Below are positions 19,518-29,117 of a stretch of 64,000 nucleotides of DNA, one piece after another. A model generated the notes under the pieces. The model made no database searches and was not told where the DNA came from. It saw only the letters and a program-made list of their open reading frames with translations. Within the stretch, counting starts at the first letter, position 1, and each line of letters begins with the position of its first letter. Source of the stretch: Marinobacter qingdaonensis (GTDB taxonomy: Bacteria; Pseudomonadota; Gammaproteobacteria; Pseudomonadales; Oleiphilaceae); assembly GCF_034555935.1 (NCBI RefSeq), contig NZ_JAYDCJ010000001.1, positions 434,001 through 498,000 of the forward strand. Reading direction: 5' to 3'. Position numbers and translations under genes: made by a program.

Positions 19518-21050
19518 TCACTCCTCGTCCTGACGCTGGTCCGGCTTGTGCTCCGGACGCATGGCCGGGAACAGGATGACGTCGCGGATGGACGGGCTGT
19601 CGGTCAGCAGCATGGCCAGGCGGTCGATGCCGATGCCTTCGCCCGCGGTCGGCGGCAGCCCGTACTCCAGCGCCATCACGTAGTCCTCGTCGTAGAACAT
19701 GGCCTCGTCGTCGCCGGCGTCCTTCTCGGCCACCTGCTCCTGGAAACGCTCGGCCTGGTCCTCGGCGTCGTTCAGCTCGGAGAAGCCGTTGGCGATTTCC
19801 CGACCGCCGACGAAGAACTCAAAGCGCTCGGTCACGAACGGGTTACTGTCCTTGCAGCGGGCCAGCGGCGACACCTCCTTCGGGTACTCGGTGATGAACG
19901 TCGGCTGCATCAGGCGGTGCTCGGCGGTGGCCTCGAAAATCTCGATCTGCACCTTGCCCAGGCCCCAGCCGTCTTTCAGATGGATACCCAGATCCTTCGC
20001 GACCTGACGGGCCGAGGTTTCGTCCGCCAGCTGCTCGGCGGTCACATCCGGGTTGTGGCGCTGGATCGCCTCGACCACGGTCAGGCGCTCGAACGGCTTG
20101 CCAAAATCGTACTCGATGGTTTCCTCGCTGCCATCGGCCAGGGTACGGCTGTTCACCACGGTGGTGGTACCCAGCACCTTGTCGGCGATGGTGCGCAGCA
20201 TGTCCTCGGTCAGATCCATCAGGTCGTTGTAGTCGGCGTAGGCCTGGTAAAACTCGACCATGGTGAATTCCGGGTTATGACGGGTCGACAGGCCCTCGTT
20301 CCGGAAGTTGCGGTTGATCTCGAACACCCGCTCGAAACCACCCACCACCAGGCGCTTGAGGAACAGCTCCGGGGCGATACGCAGGTACATGTCGATGCCC
20401 AGGGCGTTATGGTGGGTCACGAACGGCCGCGCGGTGGCACCACCGGGGATCACCTGCAGCATCGGGGTTTCCACTTCCATGAAGTCCCGGTCGGTGAAGT
20501 ACTGGCGCATGGCGCTGATGATCTTGGAACGGGCGTGGAACACCCGACGGCTGTCCTCGTTCACCATCAGATCCACATACCGGTGCCGGTAGCGGGCCTC
20601 GGTGTCGGTCAGGCCCTTGTGCTTCTCCGGCAACGGCCGCAGCGACTTGGTCAGCAGCACGTACTCGTCCATGGTCACGTACAGGTCGCCCTTGCCCGAC
20701 TTTGACAAGGTGCCCTTAACACCCACGATGTCGCCCAGATCCCAGTGCTTGGTGTCCTTCTGGACATCCTTGGAGGCGTAGATCTGAATGCGGCCGGAGG
20801 CATCCTGAACCACCTTGAACGCCTTCCGGTCCAGCATCATCCGGCCGGCAATGGCGACCTTGATGCCCAGGGACTCCAGCTCTTCCTTGCTCCTGTCGCC
20901 GTATTTGGCCTGCAGCTCAGCGGCCGTGGCGTCCCGGCGAAAATCGTTGGGGAAGGCATTGCCCTGCTCGCGCAGCTCCGACAATTTGGCGCGACGCTCG
21001 GCAATCAGCTTGTTGTCCTCTGGCTGGGCATTCTGAGTGTGTTCAGTCAT
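19518..21050 (-). CDS. lysS: Lysyl-tRNA synthetase, class II
   Basis: LysS charges tRNA-Lys. The 510-residue protein has an N-terminal anticodon-binding OB domain (about residues 60-170) and a class II catalytic core with motif 2 ([20 protein letters not shown]) and motif 3 ([13 protein letters not shown]). It lies 49 bp downstream of prfB, the same prfB-lysS pairing seen in E. coli and Pseudomonas. Confidence 0.99.
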   Translation of the reverse strand: MTEHTQNAQPEDNKLIAERRAKLSELREQGNAFPNDFRRDATAAELQAKYGDRSKEELESLGIKVAIAGRMMLDRKAFKVVQDASGRIQIYASKDVQKDTKHWDLGDIVGVKGTLSKSGKGDLYVTMDEYVLLTKSLRPLPEKHKGLTDTEARYRHRYVDLMVNEDSRRVFHARSKIISAMRQYFTDRDFMEVETPMLQVIPGGATARPFVTHHNALGIDMYLRIAPELFLKRLVVGGFERVFEINRNFRNEGLSTRHNPEFTMVEFYQAYADYNDLMDLTEDMLRTIADKVLGTTTVVNSRTLADGSEETIEYDFGKPFERLTVVEAIQRHNPDVTAEQLADETSARQVAKDLGIHLKDGWGLGKVQIEIFEATAEHRLMQPTFITEYPKEVSPLARCKDSNPFVTERFEFFVGGREIANGFSELNDAEDQAERFQEQVAEKDAGDDEAMFYDEDYVMALEYGLPPTAGEGIGIDRLAMLLTDSPSIRDVILFPAMRPEHKPDQRQDEE

Positions 21051-21099
21051 GTTGGCTCACTAAAATCGGGAATGTCGGTTGGGCTTGGCGCGGTAGAAC

Positions 21100-22195
21100 C
21101 TACAGCGCCATTTTCAGACTGGCTTCGATGAACTTGTCGATATCACCATCGAGCACTGACTGGGTGTTGCTGGTTTCGACCTTGGTGCGCAGGTCCTTGA
21201 TCCGGCTGTCGTCGAGCACATAGGAACGGATCTGGCTGCCCCAGCCGATGTCGGCCTTGGCGTCCTCGGCCTTCTGCTTCTCGGCGTTACGCTCCTGCAT
21301 CTCGCGCTCGAACAGCTTGGCCTTCAACTGCTTCATGGCCTGGTCTTTGTTCTGGTGCTGGCTTCGGCCAGCCTGACAGGCCACCACAATACCGGTCGGG
21401 TTGTGAGTCAGACGCACCGCGGACTCGGTCCGGTTAACGTGCTGACCACCGGCACCGGAGGCGCGGTAGACGTCGACGCGCAGGTCGGCCGGGTTGATCT
21501 CGACCTCGAAGCTGTCGTCCACTTCCGGCGACACGAACACCGACGAGAACGAGGTGTGACGGCGGTTGCCGGAGTCGAACGGCGATTTCCGCACCAGGCG
21601 ATGCACCCCGGTCTCGGTGCGCAGCCAGCCGTAGGCGTAATCGCCCTGGATGTGAATGGTGGCACTCTTGATGCCCGCCACTTCACCTTCCTGCAACTCG
21701 ACGATCTCCGCCTTGAAGCCCCGACGCTCCGCCCAGCGCAGGTACATGCGCAGCAGCATGTTGCCCCAGTCCTGGGCCTCGGTACCGCCGGAACCGGCCT
21801 GGATGTCCAGGTAGGCGTTGTTGGCGTCCATTTCGCCGGAGAACATCCGGCGAAACTCCAGCTTCTCGAGTTCCTTGTCGAGCCCTTCCAGATCGGCTTC
21901 GATCTCGGCGACGGTGGCTTCGTCTTCTTCCTCGGCCGCCAGCTCCAACAGACTTTCGGCGTCGCCTAGCCCGCTGGTGAGGTTGTCGATGGTTTTCACG
22001 ATCAACTCAAGATCGGAACGTTCCTTACCCAGCGCCTGGGCCCGTTCGGGATCGTCCCAAACCGTCGGCAACTCCAGTTCACGCTCTACTTCGACCAGTC
22101 GTTCACTCCGCTGATCGTAGTCAAAGATACCCCCTGAGCGCTTCAGTGCGCTCACGAAGCTCTTTAATCTTCGTCACAATGGGATTAATTTCCAT
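21100..22195 (-). CDS. prfB: Peptide chain release factor 2, with programmed +1 frameshift
   Basis: RF2 terminates translation at UGA and UAA. The gene starts at ATG 22195 ([20 protein letters not shown]), runs 24 codons and meets an in-frame TGA at 22123-22121. The context is the classical RF2 shift site: an AGGGGG Shine-Dalgarno-like element (22135-22130), TAT, then CTT TGA C. After a +1 shift the frame continues as [13 protein letters not shown] to give about 364 residues. The GGQ peptidyl-hydrolysis motif ([17 protein letters not shown]) is present. Frameshifting lets RF2 regulate its own synthesis. A start inside the second frame (22155) should not be used. Confidence 0.98.
22121..22135 (-). 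promoter_or_regulatory. RF2 programmed frameshift site
   Basis: On the minus strand AGGGGG (22135-22130) is followed by TAT and the slippery CTT-TGA-C. The spacing between the Shine-Dalgarno-like element and CTT is the 3 nt found in E. coli prfB. The sequence is directly readable and the mechanism is established knowledge. Confidence 0.97.
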
Positions 22196-22329
22196 GAAAC
22201 CCTTACTCGCTCTTGAAAATGATGAGTAAAAACAGAGGCGGGATTCTACCGGAAATCGGTTTGTAAATCAGCCTGCGGGTTTCCGCACAGGGAAGTTGAC
22301 TTGACTGGCCCTGGGGGGCTGGCCGCCGC

Positions 22330-22403
22330 CCGGGGTGTCTTTTCTTCTGGGAAAAGAACTCGCTACGCTCGGACACCTTTTCCCGGCAGAAAAGACACCC
22401 CGG
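22330..22403. repeat. Palindromic element copy 1: 27-nt arms, 20-nt conserved loop
   Basis: Arms 22330-22356 and 22377-22403 are inverted repeats (25 of 27 positions pair; the two mismatches are near the middle). They flank a 20-nt loop (22357-22376) beginning AACTCGCTACGC. The loop is nearly identical, in reverse complement, to the loop of copy 2 about 180 bp away, while the arms are much less alike. No T-run follows on either strand, so it is not a normal terminator. Confidence 0.85.
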
Positions 22404-22508
22404 ACCCCGTCCGATTCTCACGACGGCAAATAACAACCGCGATTGGCGAGTCTCGACTTTTGGGGGTACTGACAGGCGGTCAGCACTGTTGTCTGCCGGC
22501 TACGGTGT

Positions 22509-22580
22509 GGGGGGAGGTTTTCTGCAGCAAAAAGCTGTCCGAGCGCAGCGAGTTCTTTTTGCGAAAGAAAAGCTTCCCCC
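22509..22580. repeat. Palindromic element copy 2: 26-nt arms, same 20-nt loop in opposite orientation
   Basis: Arms 22509-22534 and 22555-22580 pair at 21 of 26 positions. The loop 22535-22554 read on the minus strand begins AACTCGCTGCGC and matches copy 1 at 18 of 20 positions. In both copies the arm next to the loop has the form AAAAG...CTTTT. The rest of the arm differs between copies yet stays self-complementary. Confidence 0.85.
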
Positions 22581-22629
22581 GCGCCGGAGCCAGCCCCCAA
22601 GCCAACAGTTCACCCAGAAACCAAAAGAG

Positions 22630-24363
22630 TCAGCCCAACGGCTCCAGATAATCCACCAAAAGCTGCAAATTGGTCCGTCCCCGGAAGGTATTGGCATCCG
22701 GTTTGTAGACCACCCGAGCCCCGGTGCGGGTGTAGTCAGGCACTTCGGGCCCGGTGTTGAAGGCAATGCCGTCGACGATGCCGCCGCCGTCCACCGGCTG
22801 CAACACCAGCTTCAGGTGATTTTCGCCTACGATGCGCTGACTGACCACGCGGAACTCGCCGTCGAACACCGGCTCGGGGAAATGCTGGCCCCAGGGACCG
22901 GCCCGCTTCAGCAGCGCGGCGGTATCCAGGGTGAGTTCGTCCGGCGTCAGCGGGCCGTCGGTGGTGATGGCGGCCTCCAGGTCCTCCGCGCTCAGGGTGT
23001 CCCGCACGGCGCGGTCGAAGGCGTCGGAGAAGGCATCCAGATCGTCCTTTGCCAGGGTCATGCCGGCGGCCATGGCGTGACCGCCGAATTTCTTCAGCAT
23101 GCCCGGGTGGCGGGCATCCACCGCGGCCAGCACGTCGCGGATGTGCAGGCCGGGAATCGACCGGGCCGAACCTTTGATGTCCTCGCCGTTGTCGTCCCGG
23201 GCGAAGGCAATGGTCGGACGGTGGGTCTGCTCGCGGATGCGCGCCGCCAGGATGCCGATGACCCCCTGATGCCAGTCCGGATCGAACAGCGCCAGACCCC
23301 AGGGCAGACCCTCGATGTCCAGGGACATCGACGCCAGCAGGTCCTGAGCCTGGGATTTCATGTCTTTTTCGATGGTCCGCCGTTCCCGGTTGAAGGTATC
23401 CAGCTCCCGGGCCAGCCGACGGGCCTCGTCCGGGCTGTCGGCGAGCAGGCAGGCGATGCCGATGCTCATGTCGTCCAGGCGCCCGGCGGCGTTCAGGCGC
23501 GGGCCCACGACGAAGCCCAGGTCGGTGGAACTGATGGCGCTGTGGTCACGGCCGGCCACTTCCAGCAGCGCCAGGATGCCGGGCCGGGCTTCGCCCCGGC
23601 GGATCCGGCGCAGGCCCTGTTCGACAAGAATCCGGTTGTTGTGGTCCAGCGGCACCACGTCGGCCACGGTACCCAGGGCCACCAGGTCCAGCAGGGTCCC
23701 GAGGTTCGGTTCCGGCTCGGGCAGGCGCCCCACTTCCCGCAGGTGCTTGCGCAGCGCGGTGAGCACGTAGAACATCACCCCGACACCGGCGGCGTTCTTG
23801 CTCAGGAAGGGACAGCCCGGCTGATTCGGGTTCACGATGGCGTCGGCGTTCGGCAGGGACTCGCCGGCCAGGTGGTGGTCGGTGATCACCACCCGGATCC
23901 CCAGATCCCGGGCCGCCTGCACGCCCTCCATGGCGGAGATGCCGTTGTCGACGGTCACCAGCAGATCTGGCAAATCCCCTTCGTCCCGCAGCCGCTCGAT
24001 GATGCCCGGGGTCAGGCCGTAGCCGTCGGAAAAGCGGCTGGGTACCCGGAAATCCAGGCTCTGCAGCCCGAGCATGGACAAGCCGAGCATGGCGACCGCG
24101 GTGCTGGTGGCGCCATCGGCGTCAAAATCCCCCAGGATCAGCACCCGTTGTTGCTGCTCGATGGCCTCGGCCAGCAACTCGACGGCACGGTCGATGCCCT
24201 GCAACGCCATGGGCGACGCCAGGGATTTCAGGGTGTAGCTCAGCTGGTCATCGGACTGGACACCCCGGGCCGCGTACAGGCGCCGGAGCAAGGGAGGCAG
24301 GTTTTGCCCCCAGGCCGGCACGCTGGCCGGCTGGGGGCGACGCAGGATCTTTTTCGGTGTCAT
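22630..24363 (-). CDS. recJ: Single-stranded-DNA-specific exonuclease RecJ
   Basis: RecJ is a 5'-3' single-strand exonuclease of recombination and mismatch repair. The 577-residue product has DHH-family metal motifs: LGDFDADGATSTAVAM (about residues 77-92), VTVDNGISA and VVITDHHLAGE, followed by the DHHA1 domain (LRRIRRG region and GGHAMAAGMTL). It lies 6 bp after thrC in the xerD-dsbC-hom-thrC-recJ run known from Pseudomonas. Confidence 0.97.
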   Translation of the reverse strand: MTPKKILRRPQPASVPAWGQNLPPLLRRLYAARGVQSDDQLSYTLKSLASPMALQGIDRAVELLAEAIEQQQRVLILGDFDADGATSTAVAMLGLSMLGLQSLDFRVPSRFSDGYGLTPGIIERLRDEGDLPDLLVTVDNGISAMEGVQAARDLGIRVVITDHHLAGESLPNADAIVNPNQPGCPFLSKNAAGVGVMFYVLTALRKHLREVGRLPEPEPNLGTLLDLVALGTVADVVPLDHNNRILVEQGLRRIRRGEARPGILALLEVAGRDHSAISSTDLGFVVGPRLNAAGRLDDMSIGIACLLADSPDEARRLARELDTFNRERRTIEKDMKSQAQDLLASMSLDIEGLPWGLALFDPDWHQGVIGILAARIREQTHRPTIAFARDDNGEDIKGSARSIPGLHIRDVLAAVDARHPGMLKKFGGHAMAAGMTLAKDDLDAFSDAFDRAVRDTLSAEDLEAAITTDGPLTPDELTLDTAALLKRAGPWGQHFPEPVFDGEFRVVSQRIVGENHLKLVLQPVDGGGIVDGIAFNTGPEVPDYTRTGARVVYKPDANTFRGRTNLQLLVDYLEPLG

Positions 24364-24369
24364 TCCGGA

Positions 24370-25770
24370 TCAGGCGTTTTTCCAGTGTTTGGCGATAAAT
24401 TCCTGGACCCCGGCAATGTTGTTGTCCAGCACGGTGTAGTTTTCGTCGCGCTCGAACAGATCCGCCATATGGGCCGGAAGCTGGGGCTTCACAGTCAAAC
24501 CGGACTCGGCAATGGCGTCCGGGAATTTGGCCGGATGGGCCGTGCCCAGGGTGATCATGGGCACCGAGCTGTCGCGCCGGCAGTTGCGGGCCGCCCGTAC
24601 GCCGATGGCGGTGTGCGGATCCAGCAGGTATTCGTTCTGCTCGTAGATTTCGCGAATGGTCTCGCAAGTGCCCTTGTCATCGACCGCATCGCTGTCGAAC
24701 AGCTTGCGCGCGTGCTTCCAGCGGTAGTCCTCGATGCTGACCGGGCCCTTGCTGGCGTTTTCCAGCAGGGTCTTGACCGCCTGTCCGTCTCGGCCGTGCA
24801 GATCGAACAGCAGGCGCTCGAAGTTGCTGGACACCATGATGTCCATGCTCGGCGACAGGGTATGCTCGAGCTGGTGCTGCTCGTACTTATTGCCGCTCAT
24901 GAACCGGTGCAGGATGTCGTTGCGGTTGGTGGCGATGACCAGCTGGGAAATGGGCAGGCCCATTTTCTTGGCCAGGTAGCCGGCGAAGATGTCGCCGAAG
25001 TTACCGGTCGGAACCGAGAACGCCATGCTCCGGTCCGGGCCACCCAGGGCCAGGGACGCCTGGAAGTAGTACACGATCTGAGCCATGATCCGGGCCCAGT
25101 TGATCGAGTTGACCGCCGCCAGTTGGGTCTTGCCAGCCAGGAAGCCCTGATTGCCAAAGCTTTCCTTCACCATGCGCTGGCAGTCGTCGAAATTGCCACG
25201 CACCGCGATGTTGTGGATGTTGTCGCCTTTGACCGTGGTCATCTGACGGCGCTGCACCTCCGACACCCGCTCGTGGGGGTGCAGGATGAAGATGTCCACG
25301 TGCTCGCAGCGGCGGCAGCCTTCGATGGCCGCCGAGCCGGTGTCACCCGAGGTGGCCCCCATGATCACCACGTGCTGCTTGCGCTTTTCCAGCACGTAAT
25401 CCAGCAGCCGTCCCAGCAGTTGCAGGGCAAAGTCCTTGAACGCCAGGGTGGGTCCGCGGAACAGCTCCATGACCCACTCATTGGCATCCAGCTGCACCAG
25501 CGGCGCAACGGACTGGTGACTGAACACCGAGTAGGTGTCATCCAGCATCTTGCGGAAATCGTCGGCCGGAATGGCGTCATCCACGAACGGGTGCATGACG
25601 TTGAAGGCCAGTTCGCTGTAGGACAGACCGCGCCAGCTGCGGATCTCCTCCAGGCTGAAATGGGGCAGCGATTCCGGCACGTACAGACCGCCATCGCTGG
25701 CCAGGCCAGTGAGCAGAACGTCTTCAAAGCCCAGTGCGGGGGCTTCGCCCCGCGTACTGATATATCTCAC
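24370..25770 (-). CDS. thrC: Threonine synthase
   Basis: ThrC converts O-phosphohomoserine to threonine with PLP. I chose the GTG at 25770 (MRYISTRGEAPALGFEDV, 466 residues) because AAGG lies seven bases upstream and the N-terminus then matches the family; an ATG 14 codons upstream sits inside hom. The PLP lysine is in LAFKDFALQLLG, and the phosphate/PLP-binding GATSGDTGSAAIEG motif follows. It starts 10 bp after hom, its pathway partner. Confidence 0.97.
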   Translation of the reverse strand: MRYISTRGEAPALGFEDVLLTGLASDGGLYVPESLPHFSLEEIRSWRGLSYSELAFNVMHPFVDDAIPADDFRKMLDDTYSVFSHQSVAPLVQLDANEWVMELFRGPTLAFKDFALQLLGRLLDYVLEKRKQHVVIMGATSGDTGSAAIEGCRRCEHVDIFILHPHERVSEVQRRQMTTVKGDNIHNIAVRGNFDDCQRMVKESFGNQGFLAGKTQLAAVNSINWARIMAQIVYYFQASLALGGPDRSMAFSVPTGNFGDIFAGYLAKKMGLPISQLVIATNRNDILHRFMSGNKYEQHQLEHTLSPSMDIMVSSNFERLLFDLHGRDGQAVKTLLENASKGPVSIEDYRWKHARKLFDSDAVDDKGTCETIREIYEQNEYLLDPHTAIGVRAARNCRRDSSVPMITLGTAHPAKFPDAIAESGLTVKPQLPAHMADLFERDENYTVLDNNIAGVQEFIAKHWKNA

Positions 25771-25780
25771 GAGGGTACCT

Positions 25781-27082
25781 TCAGTTAAAGTTTTCAGCGC
25801 GGATGCGGACAACCTGACCGTCGATGTCGGTCAGGGCTTCCAGCTCCTCGATGGCGCGGTTCATCTGCCGCTCCTGGACCGTGTGGGTCAGGATAATCAC
25901 GGGGATGCGACCGTCCTTCAACTCCGACTCCTTCTGCATGATGGACTCGATGTTGATGCCATGCTCGCTGAGGACCGAGGCGATCTTGGCCAGCACGCCC
26001 GGGTGGTCCAGGGCGGTGATGCGCAGGTAGTAGGCGGACTGAATGTCCTCCATCGGCAGCACATCCAGCTGCTCCAGCGCGGCCGGCTCGAAGCCCAGGT
26101 AGGGCACGCGCTGGGCGCTGCCACTGGCAACGGCACGGGCCACGTCCACGATGTCGGCAATGACCGCCGAGGCGGTGGCCTCGTCACCGGCGCCGGGGCC
26201 GTAGTACATGGTCTGGCCAACGGCGTCGCCGTCCACCAGCACCGCGTTCAGCACCCCGTCGACCTGGGCAATCAGGTGGCTCTGGGGCACCAGGGTCGGA
26301 TGAACCCGCAGCTCGATGCCGTCGTCGCGACGACGGGCAATACCCAGGTGCTTGATCCGGTAACCCAGCAGCTCGGCGTGGGAAATGTCGTACGGGGTGA
26401 TCTTGGAAATGCCTTCGGTGAAGCCTTTCTCGAACTGCAGCGGAACCCCGAAGCCGGCGGAGGCCAGGATGGTCAGCTTGTGCGCGGCATCGATGCCTTC
26501 CACGTCAAAGGTCGGGTCGGCCTCGGCGTACCCCAGGTCCTGGGCTTCCTTCAGCACTTCGGAGAATTCGCGGCCGGCGCGCATTTCGGTAAGGATGTAG
26601 TTGCCGGTGCCGTTGATGATCCCGGCAATCCAGTCGATGCGGTTGGCAGCCATGCCCTCGCGGATCGACTTCATGACCGGGATGCCACCGGCCACACCGG
26701 CCTCGTAGGCAACCACGACGCCCGCCTTCTCGGCCGCCTCGAAGATTTCGTTGCCGTGCACCGCGATCAGCGCCTTGTTGGCGGTCACCACGTGCTTGCC
26801 ATTGCGGATCGCAGCCAGCACCAGCTCTTTCGCGGTTTCATAGCCACCAATCAGTTCCACCACAATGTCCACGGCTGGATCGTTCACCACGTCAAAAATG
26901 TCGGTGGTAAACGGCACCTCTCCGAGATCCATGTCGGTCCGGGGACGGCGACTGGCAATCCGGGTAATTCGGATGTTGCAGCCAGCCCGGCCGGCAATGA
27001 GCCTGGCATTGCGGGCCAAAACATTGAAGGTACCGCCGCCAACGGTTCCCAGTCCGCAGATTCCGACACTGACGTCTTTCAA
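25781..27082 (-). CDS. hom: Homoserine dehydrogenase
   Basis: Hom reduces aspartate semialdehyde to homoserine, the branch point to threonine and methionine. The start is taken as TTG at 27082 (LKDVSVGICGLGTVGGG, 433 residues) because GAGGTGAGA lies just upstream and the N-terminus aligns with the NAD-binding fold; an ATG 21 codons upstream gives an unlike-family leader. The catalytic region (AGIINGTGNYILTEM) and a C-terminal ACT domain (YYLRITALDHPGVLAKIASVLSEHGINIES) are present, suggesting feedback inhibition by threonine. thrC follows directly. Confidence 0.97.
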   Translation of the reverse strand: MKDVSVGICGLGTVGGGTFNVLARNARLIAGRAGCNIRITRIASRRPRTDMDLGEVPFTTDIFDVVNDPAVDIVVELIGGYETAKELVLAAIRNGKHVVTANKALIAVHGNEIFEAAEKAGVVVAYEAGVAGGIPVMKSIREGMAANRIDWIAGIINGTGNYILTEMRAGREFSEVLKEAQDLGYAEADPTFDVEGIDAAHKLTILASAGFGVPLQFEKGFTEGISKITPYDISHAELLGYRIKHLGIARRRDDGIELRVHPTLVPQSHLIAQVDGVLNAVLVDGDAVGQTMYYGPGAGDEATASAVIADIVDVARAVASGSAQRVPYLGFEPAALEQLDVLPMEDIQSAYYLRITALDHPGVLAKIASVLSEHGINIESIMQKESELKDGRIPVIILTHTVQERQMNRAIEELEALTDIDGQVVRIRAENFN

Positions 27083-27241
27083 ACTCTCACCTCTGATCCC
27101 GAAGGGTACTGATGAATTGCATTTAGGGACGCATAGTATACCCATTCAGGTGGCCTTGAATAAGCCCTGAACAGTCAGTGATTAAAATCCGTGAAAGACC
27201 CCGCACCGGGGCGGGGTCGAGAGGGACGAGCGCAGGCGGGA

Positions 27242-27985
27242 TCAGAGCAGGCCGAGACCCTGGGCAAGGTTGTTGGCGGGCACATAGCCGCGCACCATGT
27301 TGCCGTCTTCCAGCACGATGGCCGGGGTGCCGGTAACACCAACCTGGCCGCCGAGCTGATACTGCTCCAGTACCGGGTTGTCGCAACTGGCCTGGGCAAC
27401 GGAGCGACCTGCCTTGGCGTCGTCCATGGCGGCTTGCGGGTCTTCGGAGCACCATACCGACACGTACTTCTGGAACGACGGCGTACCCGGGCCGGAGCGC
27501 GGGAAGGCGTAGTAGTTCACCGTGATGCCGTAGGCGTTAAGCTGGGGCACCTCGTCATGGAGTTTCCGGCAGTAGGGGCAGTCGATGTCGGTGAACACGC
27601 TGATCACCGCTTTCTCGTTTTCGGCCGGAAAGCGGATCACGCCCTCGTCACCGAACGCCGCCATCGTCTGTTCCCGCTGGCTGGCTCGAGCCTCCTCGGT
27701 GACGTTGGCAATGCCGTTTTCGGTGATCTTGAGCAGATCGCCGGTCAGCAGATACTGGCCGTCCGCGGTGGTGTAGATGGTGTCACCGTTGTTGCTCTGG
27801 ACCTCGTACAGGCCCTCGGCTTCGGATTCACGCACCGACTGGACCTTCAGGCCCGGGACGGCGCTGGTCAGGCGCTCGGCGATTGCGTCTTCAACCTCAC
27901 CGGCCAGCACCGGCACCGCTGTCAGGCCGCTGACCAACAGGCCGGCCACAAGGACCACTCGCTTCAACTTCATTCTGGCAGACAT
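27242..27985 (-). CDS. dsbC: Periplasmic disulfide isomerase DsbC
   Basis: DsbC reshuffles wrong disulfides in exported proteins and is kept reduced by DsbD. The 247-residue product has a signal peptide (KRVVLVAGLLVSGLTAVPVLA), an N-terminal dimerisation domain (about residues 30-90) and a thioredoxin domain with the CPYC active site in FTDIDCPYCRKLHDEV. A cis-proline region (GTPAIVLEDG) is near the C-terminus. Its place between xerD and hom is the same as in Pseudomonas. Confidence 0.95.
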   Translation of the reverse strand: MSARMKLKRVVLVAGLLVSGLTAVPVLAGEVEDAIAERLTSAVPGLKVQSVRESEAEGLYEVQSNNGDTIYTTADGQYLLTGDLLKITENGIANVTEEARASQREQTMAAFGDEGVIRFPAENEKAVISVFTDIDCPYCRKLHDEVPQLNAYGITVNYYAFPRSGPGTPSFQKYVSVWCSEDPQAAMDDAKAGRSVAQASCDNPVLEQYQLGGQVGVTGTPAIVLEDGNMVRGYVPANNLAQGLGLL

Positions 27986-28104
27986 ACTTTAATCCAGTCA
28001 GATGACATGGGACCCGGCCGCACAGGGTCGAGCCATGGATACGCTACTGCGACACAGGCCGGCCGCAAAAGTTCAACGGGCTACCTTAACCAAAATCCGG
28101 CAAC

Positions 28105-29007
28105 TCAGCCACGGGGATGATGGGCCTGATGAAGACTCTGTAACCGCTGGCGTGCGACGTGGGTGTAGATCTGGGTGGTGGACAGGTCGGAGTGACCAAG
28201 CAGCATCTGCACCACTCGCAAGTCCGCACCGTGGTTGAGCAGATGGGTGGCAAAGGCATGCCGGAGGGTGTGGGGCGACAGATGCTTGCGAATGCCAACC
28301 CGGGCGGCGTAGTGCTTGATGCGGTACCAGAAGGTCTGGCGGGTCATGGCGGCCGGCCGGTTGCCGGGAAACAGGGCGTCGCAGGAACGCCCCTTGAGCA
28401 ACTCGGCCCGGGCCTCTTTCATATACCGCAGCAGCCAGTCCACCGCCTCCTCGCCCAGCGGCACCAGGCGCTCTTTGTCGCCCTTGCCGGAAATGCGTAC
28501 CACGCCCTGACGCAGGTTGACCTGATCGACCCGAAGCCCGGTCAGCTCCGAGACCCGAAGTCCGCAGCCGTAGAGAATTTCCATCATCGCCTTGTCCCGG
28601 AGCTCGATGGGCAGCTCCGGGTCCGGCTCGGCCAACAGAGCCTCGACGTCAGCCTCGGTCAACGAGTCGGGCAGGCGCCGCGGCAGGCGCGGGCTGTCGA
28701 TCCGCAAGGTCGGGTCTTCGGCGATCAGGCCCTCGCGCAACAGATACCGGTAGAACCGGCGCATGCCGGACAGGCGGCGGGCGGCGGTGGACGTCTTGAC
28801 CCCCTGCGCCAGGCCGCTGGACATCCAGGCCAGCAGATGGGTCCGGTTCGCCGCCATCAGCAAGGGCCGTCCGGGCTGGCCTTCCAGCCAGGCCGCCAGT
28901 CGGGCAAGGTCACTGCGGTAGGCCTGCCGGGTCTTCTCACCCAGACCATCCTCAAGCCAGATGGCATCGGCAAAACGGGTGATGATCGCCTCATCTTCCG
29001 GTCTCAC
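28105..29007 (-). CDS. xerD: Site-specific tyrosine recombinase XerD
   Basis: XerD acts with XerC at dif to resolve chromosome dimers at the septum, activated by FtsK. The 300-residue protein has an N-terminal SAM-like core-binding domain and a catalytic domain with Arg in YGCGLRVSELTGL, His-x-x-Arg in SPHTLRHAFATHLL, the LLGHSDLSTTQIYTHV motif with its nucleophilic Tyr, and a following RQRLQSLHQAHHPRG tail. The tail and the dsbC neighbour favour XerD over XerC. Confidence 0.95.
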   Translation of the reverse strand: MRPEDEAIITRFADAIWLEDGLGEKTRQAYRSDLARLAAWLEGQPGRPLLMAANRTHLLAWMSSGLAQGVKTSTAARRLSGMRRFYRYLLREGLIAEDPTLRIDSPRLPRRLPDSLTEADVEALLAEPDPELPIELRDKAMMEILYGCGLRVSELTGLRVDQVNLRQGVVRISGKGDKERLVPLGEEAVDWLLRYMKEARAELLKGRSCDALFPGNRPAAMTRQTFWYRIKHYAARVGIRKHLSPHTLRHAFATHLLNHGADLRVVQMLLGHSDLSTTQIYTHVARQRLQSLHQAHHPRG

Positions 29008-29061
29008 GACTCCTCCTACGGGCTATCCGGCCTGAGCACGTCCGACCCATGGGCCAGACAC

Positions 29062-29089
29062 AAAAAAAGCAGCCAGAGGCTGCCTTTTT
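29062..29089 (-). terminator. Rho-independent terminator of the rpsP-rimM-trmD-rplS operon
   Basis: On the minus strand GCAGCC-TCT-GGCTGC is flanked by A and T runs and ends in TTTTTTT (29068-29062), 28 bp after the rplS stop. The T run on the plus side could also let it work in the other direction, but no plus gene needs it. Confidence 0.9.
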
Positions 29090-29117
29090 GACTGCGTACT
29101 GTTCAGCGTGCCGCTGA

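Larger units (their letters stand above)
22196..22629. other. Non-coding gap between recJ and prfB
   Basis: This 434-bp stretch has no credible gene. It holds two large palindromic elements, listed separately, and the region upstream of prfB. Short frames in it translate as SERSEFF-type peptides on both strands, which is a by-product of the repeat and not a protein. No clear sigma-70 promoter for prfB was recognised. Confidence 0.8.

Noticed and set aside
22203..22651. Short frames encoding SERSEFF-type peptides on both strands.
   Set aside because: They come from the palindromic repeats; no ribosome binding sites or conserved protein features.
22489..25788. A very long open frame (about 1,100 codons) on the plus strand over recJ and thrC.
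   Set aside because: It is antisense to two clearly recognised genes and reads as His/Gln/Gly/Val-rich shadow sequence, as expected in GC-rich DNA.
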